The notes: generated by a model not told the origin, from the letters alone. A stretch of 64,000 bases of DNA from Carallia brachiata (GCA_021464245.1 JADCRB010000018.1:3272015-3336014), one strand, 5' to 3'. Positions 46,378 through 60,618 are shown, numbered from the stretch's first letter. Numbers and translations are program-made.

Positions 46378-49300
46378 TTAAGTTGTAAGGATGGGAGGGA
46401 GGTAATCAGATTTAGTGCCAAGAACCTTTGCTTTTGTGTCGGGGATGAGCTCAGTTCCAGGAAGCTCTGTCACCGTTCCTTCGCTGGAAACACCGATGGG
46501 GTAGCGAAGTAGATGACCGGGTAGGTCGTGCTCAACTGTCTCACTTGAAAACAAATCCCAGTATTTGTCAGCAATCTGGTTCACCTTCCTGATGCACTCC
46601 TCACTTTCTGGCTGAAGGAATGTATCGTCGAGCATGCCAAGGTGTTCATACCATAATGCCATTCGGAAGCCATGGACCTGACCGCGTGCAGGCTGCCTGG
46701 CTGCCAAGTGATATGGTTGGTAGGCCCCCATGGCTATCTCAGAGTCCCTGGCACCATCCATTGACCTCTGGTTGATGTTGGCAGACCCAATTATAATGTA
46801 CTCATCATCAACTGCATAAGTCACATATCAAAACAATCACATAACCATACAGAAAAAAGAGCAACTGGGGAGAAAAACATAATAAAAAATAATCCAGAAG
46901 ACTGCACACGAATCTAACAAAGCATGCAATCTTTGAGCAGAGTTCTTTTAATCTTATGTAAGCTACACATTGAATTTCTTTCATTGGACACCCAAAAGGA
47001 GCCCTAGTAAGTGTCCTAAAAGCCAATGGTTCAGAAGATTCAACTGAAGCAACAGTCATGCAAAGGCTATTGATTGCTAGATTCAATTTGAGTGACCAAG
47101 AACACCGGTTTCCCCAACGTAGTGTCAGGCCACATTAAACTGTCAATGTGCTCATTCGGTTCAGAAGGGCAACCAAGAAATTAATGCTTACCAATCATCA
47201 TCTTTGCATGAACATAGATCATAAAGCGACGAGCCTCCTGGGCTTTCAGATAATCTGAATCTGGCTCTGGTTTTTCTGTCGGTTCATATTCTCCCGGCTT
47301 CTTTGCTTCACGATTTCCAAGGCAGAAGAATGTCAAGTAGTTCCGAGGATCATCCTCAATACCCTTTGCTTTAAGTGCCTGAACAACATCTGTATACATC
47401 ATGTCCATTGTCCTCCTCTGCCAATCCAATATTGCTTGAACTGATCCACTCTCTGGAATTCCCTCTGGCCACATTGGGACCACAACATAAACAGTGAACC
47501 TTTCACCTGCCTCGATCTTGCTGACTATCTTGAGTGAAAGCTCCTTTGGAATTAGATGCAAGGCATTGATATCCTCAGGCTTAATCCATCAGCAGTCCAG
47601 CAAAAAGAGCTTCCAAGGAAATACTGGTTTTCAATATAGATGAAGTTCTTTGCCCGTCTAATGGCATTGACATAGGCATCTTGAATGCTTCGGTCAATGA
47701 TGTTATCCTTCCCACTGACAAGTCCAGCTCTAGCTGCTTCTTCAGGTGTCTCTGGAAAACCAAATGCAGCCCCACCATCAATGGATCTAAATAACTGGAC
47801 GTTCCATGTCTCATGATCATCAGGGTACATAACTGGTGATGGGGGAATGATTATGTTCTCCATCTCTCTTATCTTAACAAGTAGATCTTTACCACCTTGC
47901 TTTCTCCATCTCTGCTCAAAATTGAACAACACATCCCAAGCAACAGGCCCTTCGAGACGGGAGTGAATATCATGCCAAGGTTCTCGAGGCCCACCTTTTG
48001 TAATCGAAGCACCAGTAAAGTTGGGCTGATGGAAATCATCATGGTGTGCTGTATCCAATGTCCTGAACAGGGAATGGAATGGGGTATCATATCTCCCATC
48101 GCAGAGATCAATACCCCCAACAAAACTAACAATTCTCCTCCTTTCTGAATCTCCATTAGGCAGCGCACTGTCCACCACCACAATCTTCTGGTGATGAGTA
48201 AACATTGTGGAGATCTGCAGATTCTGGACTACACTTCCACCATCATCAGGATTTCTGGGACACAAGACACAGTGTACGTCAGTGTTCTGGAAGTACCGTT
48301 CAGTTTCTTCATCGTGGGTGGCCATCAACCCATCCTTTTTCAATAATCCAACCGAAGTTCTGTCATCCCAAACGAGCATAAGAACCCTGACACCCTCGCT
48401 CGCCTTCTTCTTAAGCAGCTCACCAAGAGTAACGTCTCCACCTGGCTTTGGCCTTCTGGAATCCCTCACCAAGGTGATTTCAGTATAAACAGACCAGCCA
48501 GTAATGTAGATCAAGTGTTTTGCATTTGTGATAGCATCAAAAACATCTTCCCAACATCTGTGGGCCTCGTAGTAGTTGCCTCCAGCAAGAGGAATTTTTG
48601 GAATAAATTTGTCCGGAATGTGAGCATCTTGATACAGAGAAACCTTACATCCATGTCTCTGTGAGTAGAATGTGTATGGTACCCCAGGAAATTTTGGACT
48701 TCTAATACCCCGAGCCCAATTTCGGTCTTTTGTAACATCAAAGTATTGTAGCTTGACATGGATCTTGGAGCCCCCTTGAATAGGGTTTTTTTCATTATCC
48801 AATCTCAACCCACCTATCTATTTCTTCCCCACCTAAGAGTTCTTCAACAGGAACATAAGCTCTTCCAATTAAGGTTGCCCCAATAGGATTATCATCCTTA
48901 ACAGTGAATATGACATTTGAAGCCAAATGCACACAGTAGATATGAAAAGACTCATACCACCTGGGGTTGGTGCGTTCATTTTCAAGTTTTCTGGTCCTCC
49001 CAACTCTAGCCTTTTCTAGATCAATGGTGGCATAGAGTCTACTCACTCCACCCCCAACACCAACTGCCTGCTGGACATTTTCCATAAGCTACACAAGGAC
49101 ACGTTTCCAATCAGATATTGGGGAAAACACAAAGAAACACCATAGAATGTGAAGTAAGAACCATATGTAAGAGCAAAGGTCACAAAGCAACATCCAAAGC
49201 ATATTATGATCCTCAGCATGAGAAAACAATGAAAAGAGAAAACTACTGTGCAAATGCCACTAATGAGAGCAAGCAAGCAAGTTTTCTGATCTTCAGGAAG

Positions 49301-50250
49301 ATTTCAAAACCGAAGGACTAGATCAGAGCTGCACCAGTATCAGCCTATCGAGAAAGAACAATAAATGAACAGTCATTATCATAACTGCTATCCAAATGAA
49401 AATAACTTTTGCTCTTGGATGAAGCCAATGCCAATAGTATAAAAGACAGAATAAAACCAAAACCAGGACAATTATTGAGCATATTTCATCATACATTTCT
49501 TTTTAGAACCTGTGAGAGAGAGAGAGAGAGAGCAGATTGACACCATTACAGCAATATTCACATGCCCCATCATCTTGCAAGAATCTCATAATCATATAGT
49601 CTTCCAAGGAAAACACAACTGATCTTCGAGCATAACTGACAATCCATCAGGGTCCCCATCAAGAATTAGTTACAGTAAAGTTAAACTATAAAACCACATC
49701 ACTCAGCACCTATGGAAGACCGAGCTAATAGTGGCTAAGACAGCAACAAAATTGTCATATCAATTCATTACCTTTTATATTTCATTGCTTATCTCCAAAC
49801 AAAGGACAAAAACCAACAATAGCACAAAAACAAACATCTTCTGAGAACAACAAAAATTATACAGACAGAATACAAAAACACTCTCACTAACAATTTAATT
49901 ACTTATGCCAAAAAATTGAAAAAAGAAGCAAAAAATTGCAACCATTAAATAAAAAGTTCTTTTTTTTTTGAAAAAAAGGTTGATTTAGAGCATCTTCATA
50001 ACCCAACAAACTTTTTTTTTTCTCAAGGATAAACAACAACACAAAATCAACATTAAAAAGAATAGAAAGAAATTAGGTGACCAAGAGCATTACTTCATCA
50101 AGATCCATCAAACAGTATCAAAAAAGAAAAAAAAAAGAAACAGAAGTTTAAAGAAACCTTGCGGAAGACGTTGGGACCTTCCCCACCAGGAAGTTTATCC
50201 ACTTCATAGATCGTGGCATGTAGAGTACCATGCAGCAAAATCTGTGCCAT
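46378..50250 (-). pseudogene. PLDALPHA1: Phospholipase D alpha, complete layout but two frame-breaking deletions
   Basis: PLD alpha hydrolyses phospholipids to phosphatidic acid in membranes and signalling. Minus-strand exons: 50250-50158 ([20 protein letters not shown]), 49088-47192 and 46811-46378, with GT-AG introns. The order is C2 domain (about 1-150), first HKD motif HQKIVVVD (331-338), [10 protein letters not shown], second HKD motif spanning the last intron (HAKMMI, then VD) and a normal C-terminus. Restored length would be about 808 aa, the usual size. Two breaks exist. Near 48798-48805 two bases are missing after RWVEI, giving an immediate stop. Near 47580-47588 one base is missing after WTADG. 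The protein is otherwise strongly conserved, so very recent decay or consensus error are both plausible. A probable 5' UTR acceptor lies just before the ATG. Confidence 0.85.
49513..49531. repeat. (GA)n microsatellite in PLD intron 1
   Basis: A GA dinucleotide run inside the first coding intron of the PLD gene (49089-50157). Confidence 0.9.
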
Positions 50251-50760
50251 TCCTCACCTGCGATAACCCCAACAACACATAAGCACATACATTCATATAT
50301 ATATATATATACACCCACATAAATATAGGAATGTGTGTATTTGCAAAATGCCTTGCAATGGATTAAAGAACGCTTCTTTCCTCTTCTAAACAAAACTTTA
50401 AAATGATCAAATGATTTCTTACAAAAAAAAAAAAAAAAACAGACAGAAAGAAACAAAGAAACAATGAATATATCATTGTTCTTCTTAATACCACCAGTGC
50501 TACTAGTGAAGTAGATCAGCTAATAAAAAGATACAACCTTTAATTGCAATCCCCAAAAAAAAAAAGAACGAAAAAAAGAGAAACAGCCCAGAAAAGATCA
50601 CAAGAGATAGATTATGATAATGGGTTTCATTATCCAAAATTGTTGTCACTAAAAAAACCCAAAGAGAGAGAGAGAGAGAACAACATCACCTTAAAGAGCG
50701 AAATGAGAGAGAGAGAGTCGAAGAAGTCAAGCGAAGATTGTGATTTATGATCCTATACAG
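50251..50760 (-). promoter_or_regulatory. 5' UTR region of PLD alpha with GA repeats
   Basis: On the minus strand the ATG at 50250 is preceded within a few bases by a splice acceptor (TATCGCAG followed by GTGAGGA), so a 5' UTR intron is likely, as in other PLD alpha genes. GA runs occur at 50662-50679 and 50706-50717. A (TA)n stretch lies at 50296-50311. The transcription start cannot be set. Confidence 0.5.
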
Positions 50761-53700
50761 GCTCCTAAATTCAATAGACAATGTGATAAAATGACAGGAA
50801 ATTCAAGCTTAGAATGTGAACAGAAAGATCCGAGAAAGAAGCTAATAAAAGCGAAGGAGTGGAGCAAAGTGACTGCTGAAAATTTTTTTGCTTTTTTTGG
50901 GTGCTTTTTTCCTTTTGTTGTTGTTTTTTTTTTTGTCTTACTTTCTTTATTAAAAAAAATGATAAGCGCTCCGTTGCAGATTATTGGGACTTTATATTTA
51001 AATAGTGTACAAAAAGATCAAATAATTAAGTGTATTTTATGTCAGACAATAAATTAAAATTTTAACTCTATAACTTAATTATAACGAATTCAAACTCAAA
51101 TTTCTTATGCAGATCCAAGTTGAGTAATCACTCACACTGGTTTGGTTTTTTGGGTCTGAATTAGCTCTCCACTTGTTGTCTTTTGGATTGTTATTGTAGA
51201 TCGCACCCTTCTATTATTGATTTACAGCAATTATGCCTCCAATCTAAAAGTAAAGATTAGGGAGTTGTCAAAAAATCGGATTAAGTCGGATTTAGATCGT
51301 TTCTGGTTCGAGTTATTTTCAATTGTATTACTTTTAAGTCATGTTACATTCGGTTCGAATTCAGGTAGGATTTAGATCGAATTCACATTAAACCATTATT
51401 TTTTTAAGTCATTTTTCATTAAAATAAAATATTTCAATTAAATTTAAAACTCATTTTTATAATGAACTAAATGTTTAGATTTAATTTTTGCATCATATAT
51501 ATCAATATTTTATGAAAATGATACTAATTAGTATTTAAAAAAGATAAATTAAAGGTAAAAGTTAAAAAAATTTTCATTATTTTGTCTTTTTTTAACCCAA
51601 CGGTTAATCTGGATCCAATCCAAAATTTTTAGATCATTTTTAGGTTGGGTCACTTTTAAATTCGAATTAAAAAATTAGGTTTCTGACTCAATTTTTTTTG
51701 GATGAATTCAAATGGGTTATCACTTTTTGACACTTCTAAAAGATTATTTGTTTTCAAATTAGAAATACCCCACAAAAGAGTTTCTAATTAACGGTTTAGA
51801 ATTGTAATGAGTCAAAAAAAAAAAATAATAATTGAGGGTTTAGTAGTGTAATGAAATTTCGCAGAGATTTACTCATGAGTTAATTTATCGCATGTCGGAT
51901 AGTATTACAAAATATTATATAAATTTTTTATAAATAAGAGGACAATCACTTCAGGTGATATTTCAGTAACAAGTCGACGTGTGTTTTATACTTATAATTT
52001 GAGTTTGAGTCTCTTCATCCACATTCTTCTTAATAAATGATTAAGCGATCGTTGATGTAACCAAAAATTATAATGCGACGATGTGTTTTAAATTGGATAA
52101 TCGCAATAGTCTGCTGCAGTAGAGACACGCTCGACGTTATTCGTGCTTAAATGGTGGATTTGCCCATTTGAAGATAGTTGAATGATGTGTTATAAATGAT
52201 GGTTACTTCAACTTCGGTCTACAGATCTAATGATTTACATATCTACGTTGAATCTTTTTTCATTGTTTGCAAAAAAAAAAAGGTAAATAACAAAAAAATT
52301 TTCAAAAAACAGTTCAAATTTATAGAATGGTTATAAACAGTAAAGTAAGTCTATGTTATCAAAAAAAATGTCGTAAAATCTCTCTGGAGGATTTATTTTG
52401 TATGCGTTGAAAAATACATTTAAATTGTGAGCCAATAACGGGAAATTAATAATGAATGAATAAAAAATGAGATAGAAATATTCTTTTACTTCATTCATTA
52501 ATATTAATTATTTTATAGTTCTTTTACTATCTATCTATATAATTTATATGGTTGAATGACAAAAGCAAATTACTAGTGCTCTCAACATGTTTCCAAAATT
52601 ACAAAAGAAATCATAATGTGCCCAAATAGGGCGTGGCTCTAAATTTTGTTTGACCTCTAAATTAACCCAAAAATCATGACATAGATATCTATTGTTTGTA
52701 CAATTTCAGGTTCCTCGAAAATGATTAATATGTATGGACCCAAAAAAACAAAAAGAAAATTATTAATAGGTTAGAACGAAAGGAAGTTCAATATATCAAT
52801 ATATCTCTCCAAAAAGGAAATTGGCATCCTAAAGAAAATGTTTTAAAAATTTGGATCTTGTTTATGCACGCAATAAGATTTTCTTGCCACACACATGCAA
52901 AAGTGTTTTTTTTTACTTGATATTTAATTTGACAATTGGAAATGAAACACTACTATTTTTACATGATCCTTTTTAATTTTTGTTTGTCTCTTAAAGAGAT
53001 ACTCTAATAATTATAATTTTATCCTTATCTGAGAGGTCTCAAAGTCTAATTTTAATAAGAAAAGTATGCGACTTATGAAAATAGAGAAAACTATCCTATT
53101 AAACAACTCATAATCAAGTAACTCCTTTAATAGATAAATAAACAACATTTTTTTATCACTAAAAAAGTTGATTTTTTTATATGGAAAATAGAATTCTAAT
53201 TGAAAAAAAAAAAAATGGATATTTTATATGGAACATTGAAGACAAAAATATAATAAAAGAAAGAAGGGATGAATAAAAGATCAATAGTTGAGCACATATT
53301 TGGTCAATAAGGGTCATTTTCCAAACTTTAGGCGTGACATAAATAAAGAAGAAGAAGTCCAAACAAAAATTGGAGTTTTGCCAAAATTTAAAAAAAAAAA
53401 AAGAAAAAACAAAAGGTGGCACAAAGAAGAAAGATTTTATTGGCTGACGTGGCAGGCAGACAGGCAGGGGTAGCAGACATCCCATAGATTGTGTCTCATT
53501 CTTATTGGACTAGCCAGAATCCTGTGGGCTCGGATGCGTTTTTAATTCCGTAGTCATGTTTGCCGGCAGAGCGAGAGATTATATTGGACTGAAGATGGAC
53601 GGTGAGATCCCATTGTTTACATTTGCATGTGATGTTCAATACGGTGAACATATATAAGCGTATCCACTCAATCAAACTCTTCTTTTGTCTTTATTTTCTT

Positions 53701-54119
53701 TTACCAAAAAAAAAAAAATCAAACGAATGGTGGAATGTATCTTTTGTCTTTATTTTTTGATACAAACGAAGCATTGTTGGCCGCTAGCTTACTGATTAAT
53801 TGTTGGGGTTGAATGTATTGAATGTATCTAATTTTTTATAGTTGATTTAAAAAAAAAAGAAAAGTTTTTTTTGTCGTAAAAATAAGAAGATAGAGGTGAT
53901 ATCTCACAATCTCGTAAATGAGTATTGTCTTCATTCAGTGGGTAACCTCTGGACTGCTTGAATAGTTAGGTTATAACCCAGTGTTAAAAGGAGAAAAATA
54001 TATTTAGTTAAACTAAACGTCTGATAGCTTTCGAACCGAAAAATTTTAATTTAATAACGTTCGACACTTATCACTAGACCGTAACGATTAGTAATAAAAA
54101 AAATCCTTTTATAGTTCAC
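50761..54119. other. Intergenic DNA between PLD alpha and the SHINE gene, first part
   Basis: No gene recognised. The stretch at about 51260-51720 is rich in degenerate TCGGATT/GGATTTAGATCG/GGTTCGA words, as seen in old dispersed repeats. Long A/T homopolymers are common. A short GGCAGGCAGACAGGCAGGGG motif lies at about 53450-53469. Confidence 0.45.
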
Positions 54120-54390
54120 TTTTTTTTTTTCCTTCTTTTTAACCAAAGAAAAAAATAATAGTGGATTAAACTGAAAAGATAAGTACATAAAATCAGTCCA
54201 TGTCAAAGTCCAAACTACTTCACCAGAGAGTTTATATATACAAGCCCACTAATAAGCCCACACAGCTTCCATGCAAACTAAAGGGAAAACTAAAGCTCGA
54301 GCCTACAGCTCAGGGAAAAGGAGCCTGCATGGAAAGGTACCAGAAGCCCAACCAAGTAGGTGTCTCAGAGCCACGAAGCTTTTGGAAGTT
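54120..54390 (-). mobile_element. Possible LINE or SINE 3' end
   Basis: A less AT-rich block that on the minus strand ends in an A-rich tail. Its TTTTTAACCAAAGAAAAA edge (plus strand) resembles TTTTTTAACTAAAGGAAAA at the 43012 insert. No clear target duplication was found. Confidence 0.4.
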
Positions 54391-55310
54391 TAATTATATT
54401 TTTTTCACTATATTTTTTTCCATAAGTTTAATTTAGATTATGATTATTTTATTTACAAAAATTTAGGTAATTAGAAAAGTTGCCTTGATTTAAAGTTAGG
54501 GAAAGTCGTATATTTCAAAAAAAATTTATATTAAATTTACATATCACTTATTAAAAAAGATTGTCAATAAAACTCAAATTTCAAATATATCAAATAAGAG
54601 CGAAAATTTTACTGATTGAATAAACTTTTGTTGGCACGTTATAAAAATTTTTTGTTTCTTGATTTTGACAATTTAAACCGCAAAGGTCTTATAAGATCGT
54701 TGTGATTCGTGACTGAAACATATTAGTGCAAACTCGCTGAAAAAAAAAATATATTTTTAATTATATCATTTTTGTCAATGTTTGGTCATATTCCATCAAA
54801 TAATTTGTAGGTAAAAACGACTTCCAATATAACTAATTGTAGCAAATATAAAATTAAAGTGGATTACGAGAAAACAAAAATAGCATAGAGCTAGCATAAA
54901 GCTAATTTTTGTTTGTTACGAAGAAAATGGGGAGGTTAAAAGATGGAACAAATAATTAAAATGAAAACAAAATAAGGAAAACTCCAATATAAAACAAATA
55001 GATTTTCTTCTATTTCTAATGATTGGCTGTGTAGGCAACAAAAAAAACAAAAAGGATTAGGCAATTATTAGTTTAGTAATTATTTATGGCCAAACTATAA
55101 AATTATTCAAGTCAGTTTATACCGTAATAATTAATGTGTTTTTTATTTTATGTTTATTATTATAATAACATAAAAATATATTAATTTTTATAATTTAACT
55201 ATTCTCTAAATAATTTTTTGGTTTGTCAACTCTCGTATTTATTTAAAATTCAGTTTCCTACACATACACTCTCGTATATAAATATATATAAAATATATTT
55301 TTTTATGACG
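54391..55310. other. Intergenic DNA
   Basis: AT-rich; nothing recognised. Confidence 0.45.
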
Positions 55311-55438
55311 AACTTAATTATTTTTATAACAGTACTTATTATTTTTGTAATAAAAAATTACGTGTTAATTTCTTATATTATATTTTATTAATTTTATTAT
55401 AAAAATAATAAGACTGTTATAATATATATATTAAGTTT
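55311..55438. mobile_element. Short AT-rich fold-back MITE
   Basis: Left arm AACTTAATT...TATAACAGT, then CTTATTATTTTTGTAATAAAA; the right arm is its near complement, ending in TTAAGTTT. Length about 128 bp. Confidence 0.65.
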
Positions 55439-56262
55439 ATTAACGTATGAACGATAAACTTTTTTTCATTTATTTAGTGGTGCACTCACTTGCACCCATA
55501 GTGGGGACACGTGCACCAAGCTTTTATTTCTGGCAGCCATACAGACTGATAAGCTGACACGTAGTATGCTTTTATGGAAAGCCAACGGTGAGGATAAAAG
55601 TAGTAGTCCTATCAAGGGACGGGAAAGCGGTGATCCGGTTTATAAATCAGAGTTAAAGCATCAATGCATCATACCGGATCTTTGCAAAAATTGTCATTGC
55701 CCACAAAGCCTTTTTTGGGCTAAATGCCTAGGTGTGAGAAAAATGGTAAAATGGTATTACCTCAGATCCTCATTCTTCTTTCAGATTACACTTCCTTTTT
55801 GAGATTCTGCTTCGTCATCTGTTATGGTTTCCGTATTATATTTTGGGTTGGAAGAAGAAACCATAAGAGATGAAAATATTAATATATAAATTTTGAAAAA
55901 TAAAGAAAGGATTAAAATTTGAATCTAAATTCTCTTAATTATATGTTACCGTCTCTATTTTTTTAATCTATTAAAAAATTTATTGAGTTATAAACTATAT
56001 AACGAGAATATTTTTTTTTCTTATAAATTTCATCGTCTTCTTTCAAAGAATTTAAACTCAATATTTTTAAAATAAAATTTTAATTTAATTATTAAAGTAT
56101 CCCTAATAAATATAGTCTTCATCTTTCATATAAAAAGAGCGAAGCACGCCTTGGCCTCGAATGTTAGATAGGCCCATCTCGTAACAAGAGTTTGGACTGA
56201 AGAAGAGGCTTGAGCATCACATGATCTATGAACTGGTCCCAATGATAACAACAACAACAATA

Positions 56263-56297
<35 letters not shown>

Positions 56298-58324
56298 GGA
56301 GCAATTATTTTATCGTATGTTTACTAAGATTTATAAGAATTATTTTTGAACTAATGAACTATACTTTAATTAGTACTGAAGTTATTTTTCAAATTTAAAA
56401 TCTCAAATTTGAATTTTAGTTAGAGTTAATTTAACTAAAAAAATGTCTTTTTTGAATTCTAATTGAAACCATTAGCTAATATCATAGTTGTAACTTTGTT
56501 TTGGGCCAACATAGACTTAAACAGCATATTAGAAAGTGGGAATTCTGATTTGAGCATTACTATGTATGGACGCTTATACAGCGATATGATAGACACAAAA
56601 GGATAGTAAGTAATTTTTTTATATTCAGTTTTATTTATGTATGAGATCAAGTGAAATATAATTGGCATACGCCTTTTGTTGCTTCCTATGTATTGATGAG
56701 CTTTTGAGCTTGTAGTCTTCTATTAGTGTCGTATGCTGTTTAGTTATTTGTTGCTCTGTTGATTTTTTTTTTTTTTTTTTGATATACAAAATGACCTTTG
56801 CTTGTACAATGAAGAGATGAAGGCCGCTTCATGACGCCCTAATCCAATATGCAACATTTATTTCCTTTTAGTTTTTATTTGTAAATTAGGACTTAATTAT
56901 AAAAATTTATAAAGGTTTAAAAAAGTGCATATCTCTACTTTAATTATTCAAACATAGCGTAAAAGATCAACCTGTAGATCTTGGTAAATCAACCTACTGA
57001 GATCATAATTGTTTTGGATCAGTTTGAGTTCATATCTATCTATAAGCTCCCTTATTAGGGTACTCGGTGATCAACTTACAGATCTTACCTTAAAATAGAT
57101 GGCAGTAAAATTTTATAAACAGAAATTACTCTGCACGTCAGGGGCAGAGGCATTTATAATTAAGTGGGGCAACCAAAAAAAAAAAAAAAGACTAGGGTTT
57201 AGTATCGTATTGTTGCCTTCACTAAAAAATTATTTTTGCCCCCATTGAATTTTTTTTTTTTGGGCCGCCCACATAAGAGTACATAATGACTTTTTTCGCC
57301 TCCACAAGCCCAAATAATGGCTTTTTTTTGCCCCCACAAGTTCACGTAATGACAATTTTTTAGGGACTAAACAAAATCAGTGAGCTTAATCAATAAATTA
57401 GATCCATAATGGTCTTTTTAATTTTTTTTTATATGTACATGGATATTTTGCCCCTACTGACAAGTTGTTTTTGGATCCACCTCGTGCACGTTAGATGATT
57501 CTTTTCCCAAGTGTTTTTTTTTTTTTTTAAATTTCTTGGGCCAAGGTTGATTTGTTATAGATCTCTTTTGGATGTACTGAGTTTTGGATAATCGTGAGTG
57601 ATATTGATCTTTGTAAGGTTTCATTTATTAGTCCTAAATTGATTGATAATGAATTGTAAACGTAGATGTAGTTCAAGACAACAAGCCACGTTAAATTTCG
57701 TGTACTTTTATTTATTTATGTCACTTTAATGTTGTGTTGAGATGCTTTTGCCTAATTCCTAATAAATGAAATGAAGCAATAAAGAACGTATTACATGATT
57801 ACATCAAGCCAACAACCGGATATGTTCCAATATAACTCAATAATGATGAACATAAATAGGGCTATGGAAGGTCATGGCCCCTCCCAAATTTCAAAATTTT
57901 GACACCAACTTTAAATCAAAATTCCCTGAAAATGTAACATTTCCCAAATTTCTTTTATAATTACTTGGCCTAATTGATTTTATGTTAGTATTGATCTAGA
58001 TCTTTACCACGCCTCTCAATCTTAGAAGTTATGAAAATTTTGTTCCTATGTTTAAGTCAGTTTTTTTTTTTTTAAATGTAATATTGGGCTTCCCATAATT
58101 TCTTATATTATGACGTCGGCCCATTGGATTTTATATAAATGTTCTTTCAGATTCTAGCTATATCGTAGACCAAAGAACTTCACAGTCTATCTTGTAACCA
58201 AAGCACAAAAAACTCATACACTGTGATGCTTTTCTTATTTTTTTCCCCTCTATTTGTCCAAAGAGTGTAATTTTAGACACAAATAAAATACACAGATAAA
58301 ATATTTATACAAATATAAAAGTGC
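55439..58324. other. Intergenic DNA with transposon-like debris
   Basis: A 78-codon plus frame at 55566-55802 has no family match. A microsatellite lies at 56246-56297. At 57130-57480 and 57855-57940 there are GGGGCA/GCCCCC-type words common in decayed plant transposons. No gene is supported. Confidence 0.4.
56246..56297. repeat. (AAC)n(AAT)n compound microsatellite
   Basis: A few ACA units followed by about ten AAT/TAA units. Confidence 0.9.
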
Positions 58325-58488
58325 AACCAATTGTCAATTTAGTACAACCAGATTGACAAAATGTGCAACAACAAAAATAAATACATCATACATCTTTATT
58401 TTATTTAACCAATTTTCAATTTAGTGCAACTAAATTAACAAAATATAAAATAACAAAAATAAATACATTTTATCTCTTTATTTTATTT
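58325..58488. repeat. 82-bp tandem duplication
   Basis: The two adjacent copies at 58325-58406 and 58407-58488 start with AACCAATT and TCAATTTAGT, and end in CTTTATTTTATTT. They are diverged at roughly one position in six and are non-coding. Confidence 0.8.
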
Positions 58489-59888
58489 TTGCATAAAGTT
58501 TAAAAGCAATTGCACTAAGTTAACGATTCGTTACACTTTGACTCGTAGTATGAACATTTTGCATGAGTCTAAAACTATTTTGTTGTCGAAAATATATAGA
58601 TTGTTCCTTTAAATTCTATTCTGTAACATTTTTTTTGTACACTAGAACGCCTTTCAAATTTTTTTATTTGTCAAGAACATATAGATTGTTTTGGAATCCT
58701 AGTTTGTAATATTTTTTTGTTAGGAAATAGGAAAGAAAGAGTGATACTCACAATTCTATCATAGAGGATTGGCTCCATTGAACGCTTTGGCAAGCTTGGT
58801 TTCACAATCTTACGGGTAGATAAATTTCGCAACTGCATTTGGACTACAGTTATAGCCCATTAACTGCATGCATGTGTTCGTATTGTAATATGTAACCCCA
58901 TGCTAAGTACTGACATTGCAATTTAAAAGCATGGACATGGAAAGTGATCGCTACTTTGCCAGAAATGTACAAAATCTTCGGCTGAAGTTGCTCTTTCTCC
59001 AATCGGGAAAATCTTCTGTACGTAAGCTATCCATCCACCAAGGGGGCCACAACATTAAGGTCACATACACACACATCATCCCGCAGGGCTAACAGTACTA
59101 AGTTTCTCTCTTATTATATAGATAGATAACATGAACTACAGTCTCAACTTGTGTTTATATTGTTAATTTTACACACTAGGCTGAGATTTTTTTGAAAAAA
59201 ATGATTCAAATTTTCTTTTTAAAAAAATACATATGTTATAGCATATGAAAGTCCCGTACATAAAGACGCCATTTTTACACCGGTGTGTAAGATATACTAC
59301 ATCATATGTCACATTCTTCTTTTCAATAAATTCCCTTTTACTTGGTAATTGGAACCCAAAACATGAACAATTGAACTGTTCTATTAGAGAACAATAAAGT
59401 TAGGGAGACTGGGACGGCAAACAAGGAAAGGGGACATGGCCACGTGACGGTGAGAATTCTGCATCTTTTCTTTTTGTTTTTTTATTTTTTTTTAAAAATT
59501 TATGATGGGTATACAATTAAAATAAATATACAAGAGTGATAATAATATATATATATATAGTCATCAAAAAAGTTATTATTTACTTGTATAGTTATTTAAT
59601 TAGCCTGGATATATATTTTACATACTTGTGTGTATATTCTAAGATTTTTCAAAAAATAAAAAATAAAAAAACACGAGTCCTGTGCGATACTCACATTCAC
59701 CACTTCGAGCGTACTTTTCTCTTATTTATTTTTTGTGGCTCTGTAACTGTAGTAATTAGAGAATTTTTTCTATGCATGATTTCTGATTGATATATTTTTC
59801 TTGTTCATAGAAACTTTTTTTTTTTGTGTGACCACTCTTGTTCATCGAAGCTTGCTCATGCTTCATTTACCTTTCACATGCCTTTTAT
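58489..59888. other. Intergenic DNA, distal upstream region of the SHINE gene
   Basis: AT-rich with short AT runs. A CACGTGAC G-box/ABRE-type word lies at 59441-59448, about 1.3 kb upstream of the SHINE start codon. Confidence 0.4.
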
Positions 59889-59889
59889 G

Positions 59890-60361
59890 CTGTGTTTGGG
59901 AGCGGGGAAAGTGGGGAGAGGGAGAGGAAAGTGAGAGAATTAAGGTAAATTGTTGTGTTTGGAAAATGTTTGAAAAGGGGGGGAGAGGAAAGGTTTTTAA
60001 TCCGCGAAGCCTCCCTACCCCACCAAAACCAATCCTCCAAAAAGGGGAGGAAGTTGTTAGTTCTCATACTAAATTATTAAATGACTCAATTACCCTTACA
60101 TAATTAAAAATTACAATTTTACCTAAACAAAATATCTTAATAGAATTTATTATGAAGGATAAAATTGTTATTTTAACATATTTTATAGTCTCCCTCACTT
60201 TCCACCATTTCCCAAACAAAAGAATTTATAATTTTCCTCCCTCTCATCACCTCTTTCCAAACACAAGAGAGGATAGAAAATATTCTCTTCCTCTAATGAT
60301 CCTCTCCTCCACTTTTCTCTCCCTCACTTTCCTCTCCCTCAAAAATTTTATCCAAACACAG
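59890..60361. mobile_element. MITE with CTGTGTTTGG / CCAAACACAG ends
   Basis: About 472 bp. The 10-bp outermost ends are perfect inverted copies, followed by purine-rich (GGGGAGAGG) and pyrimidine-rich (CCTCTCC) inner arms that also pair. The centre is AT-rich. No target duplication is clear. It lies 0.4 kb upstream of the SHINE start codon and is related to 41450-41834. Confidence 0.8.
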
Positions 60362-60618
60362 TGTTAGTGCCAAAAGTTCTAGCAAAAACGTTAGTACACA
60401 AGGCATGTGCTATAGAATAGTCTCAATAATGACATTTATCTACTGACAAGTGGTCTCCAATGGGGATCCATTTGTTGGGGGGTAAATTAATTTAATTTTT
60501 GACATACTAGCAATGGACCACAAAGCTGTTGTGATTAAGTGACCAAAGTACTCCCTGTCTAGCTCACTCACACTCACCAGAAAGAGGCCCCCTTGTGTCA
60601 AATGATCCCATCAACTGG

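Noticed and set aside
59536..59790. 84-codon plus frame upstream of the SHINE gene
   Set aside because: Low-complexity Ile/Tyr/Lys composition from AT-rich DNA, no homology recognised.
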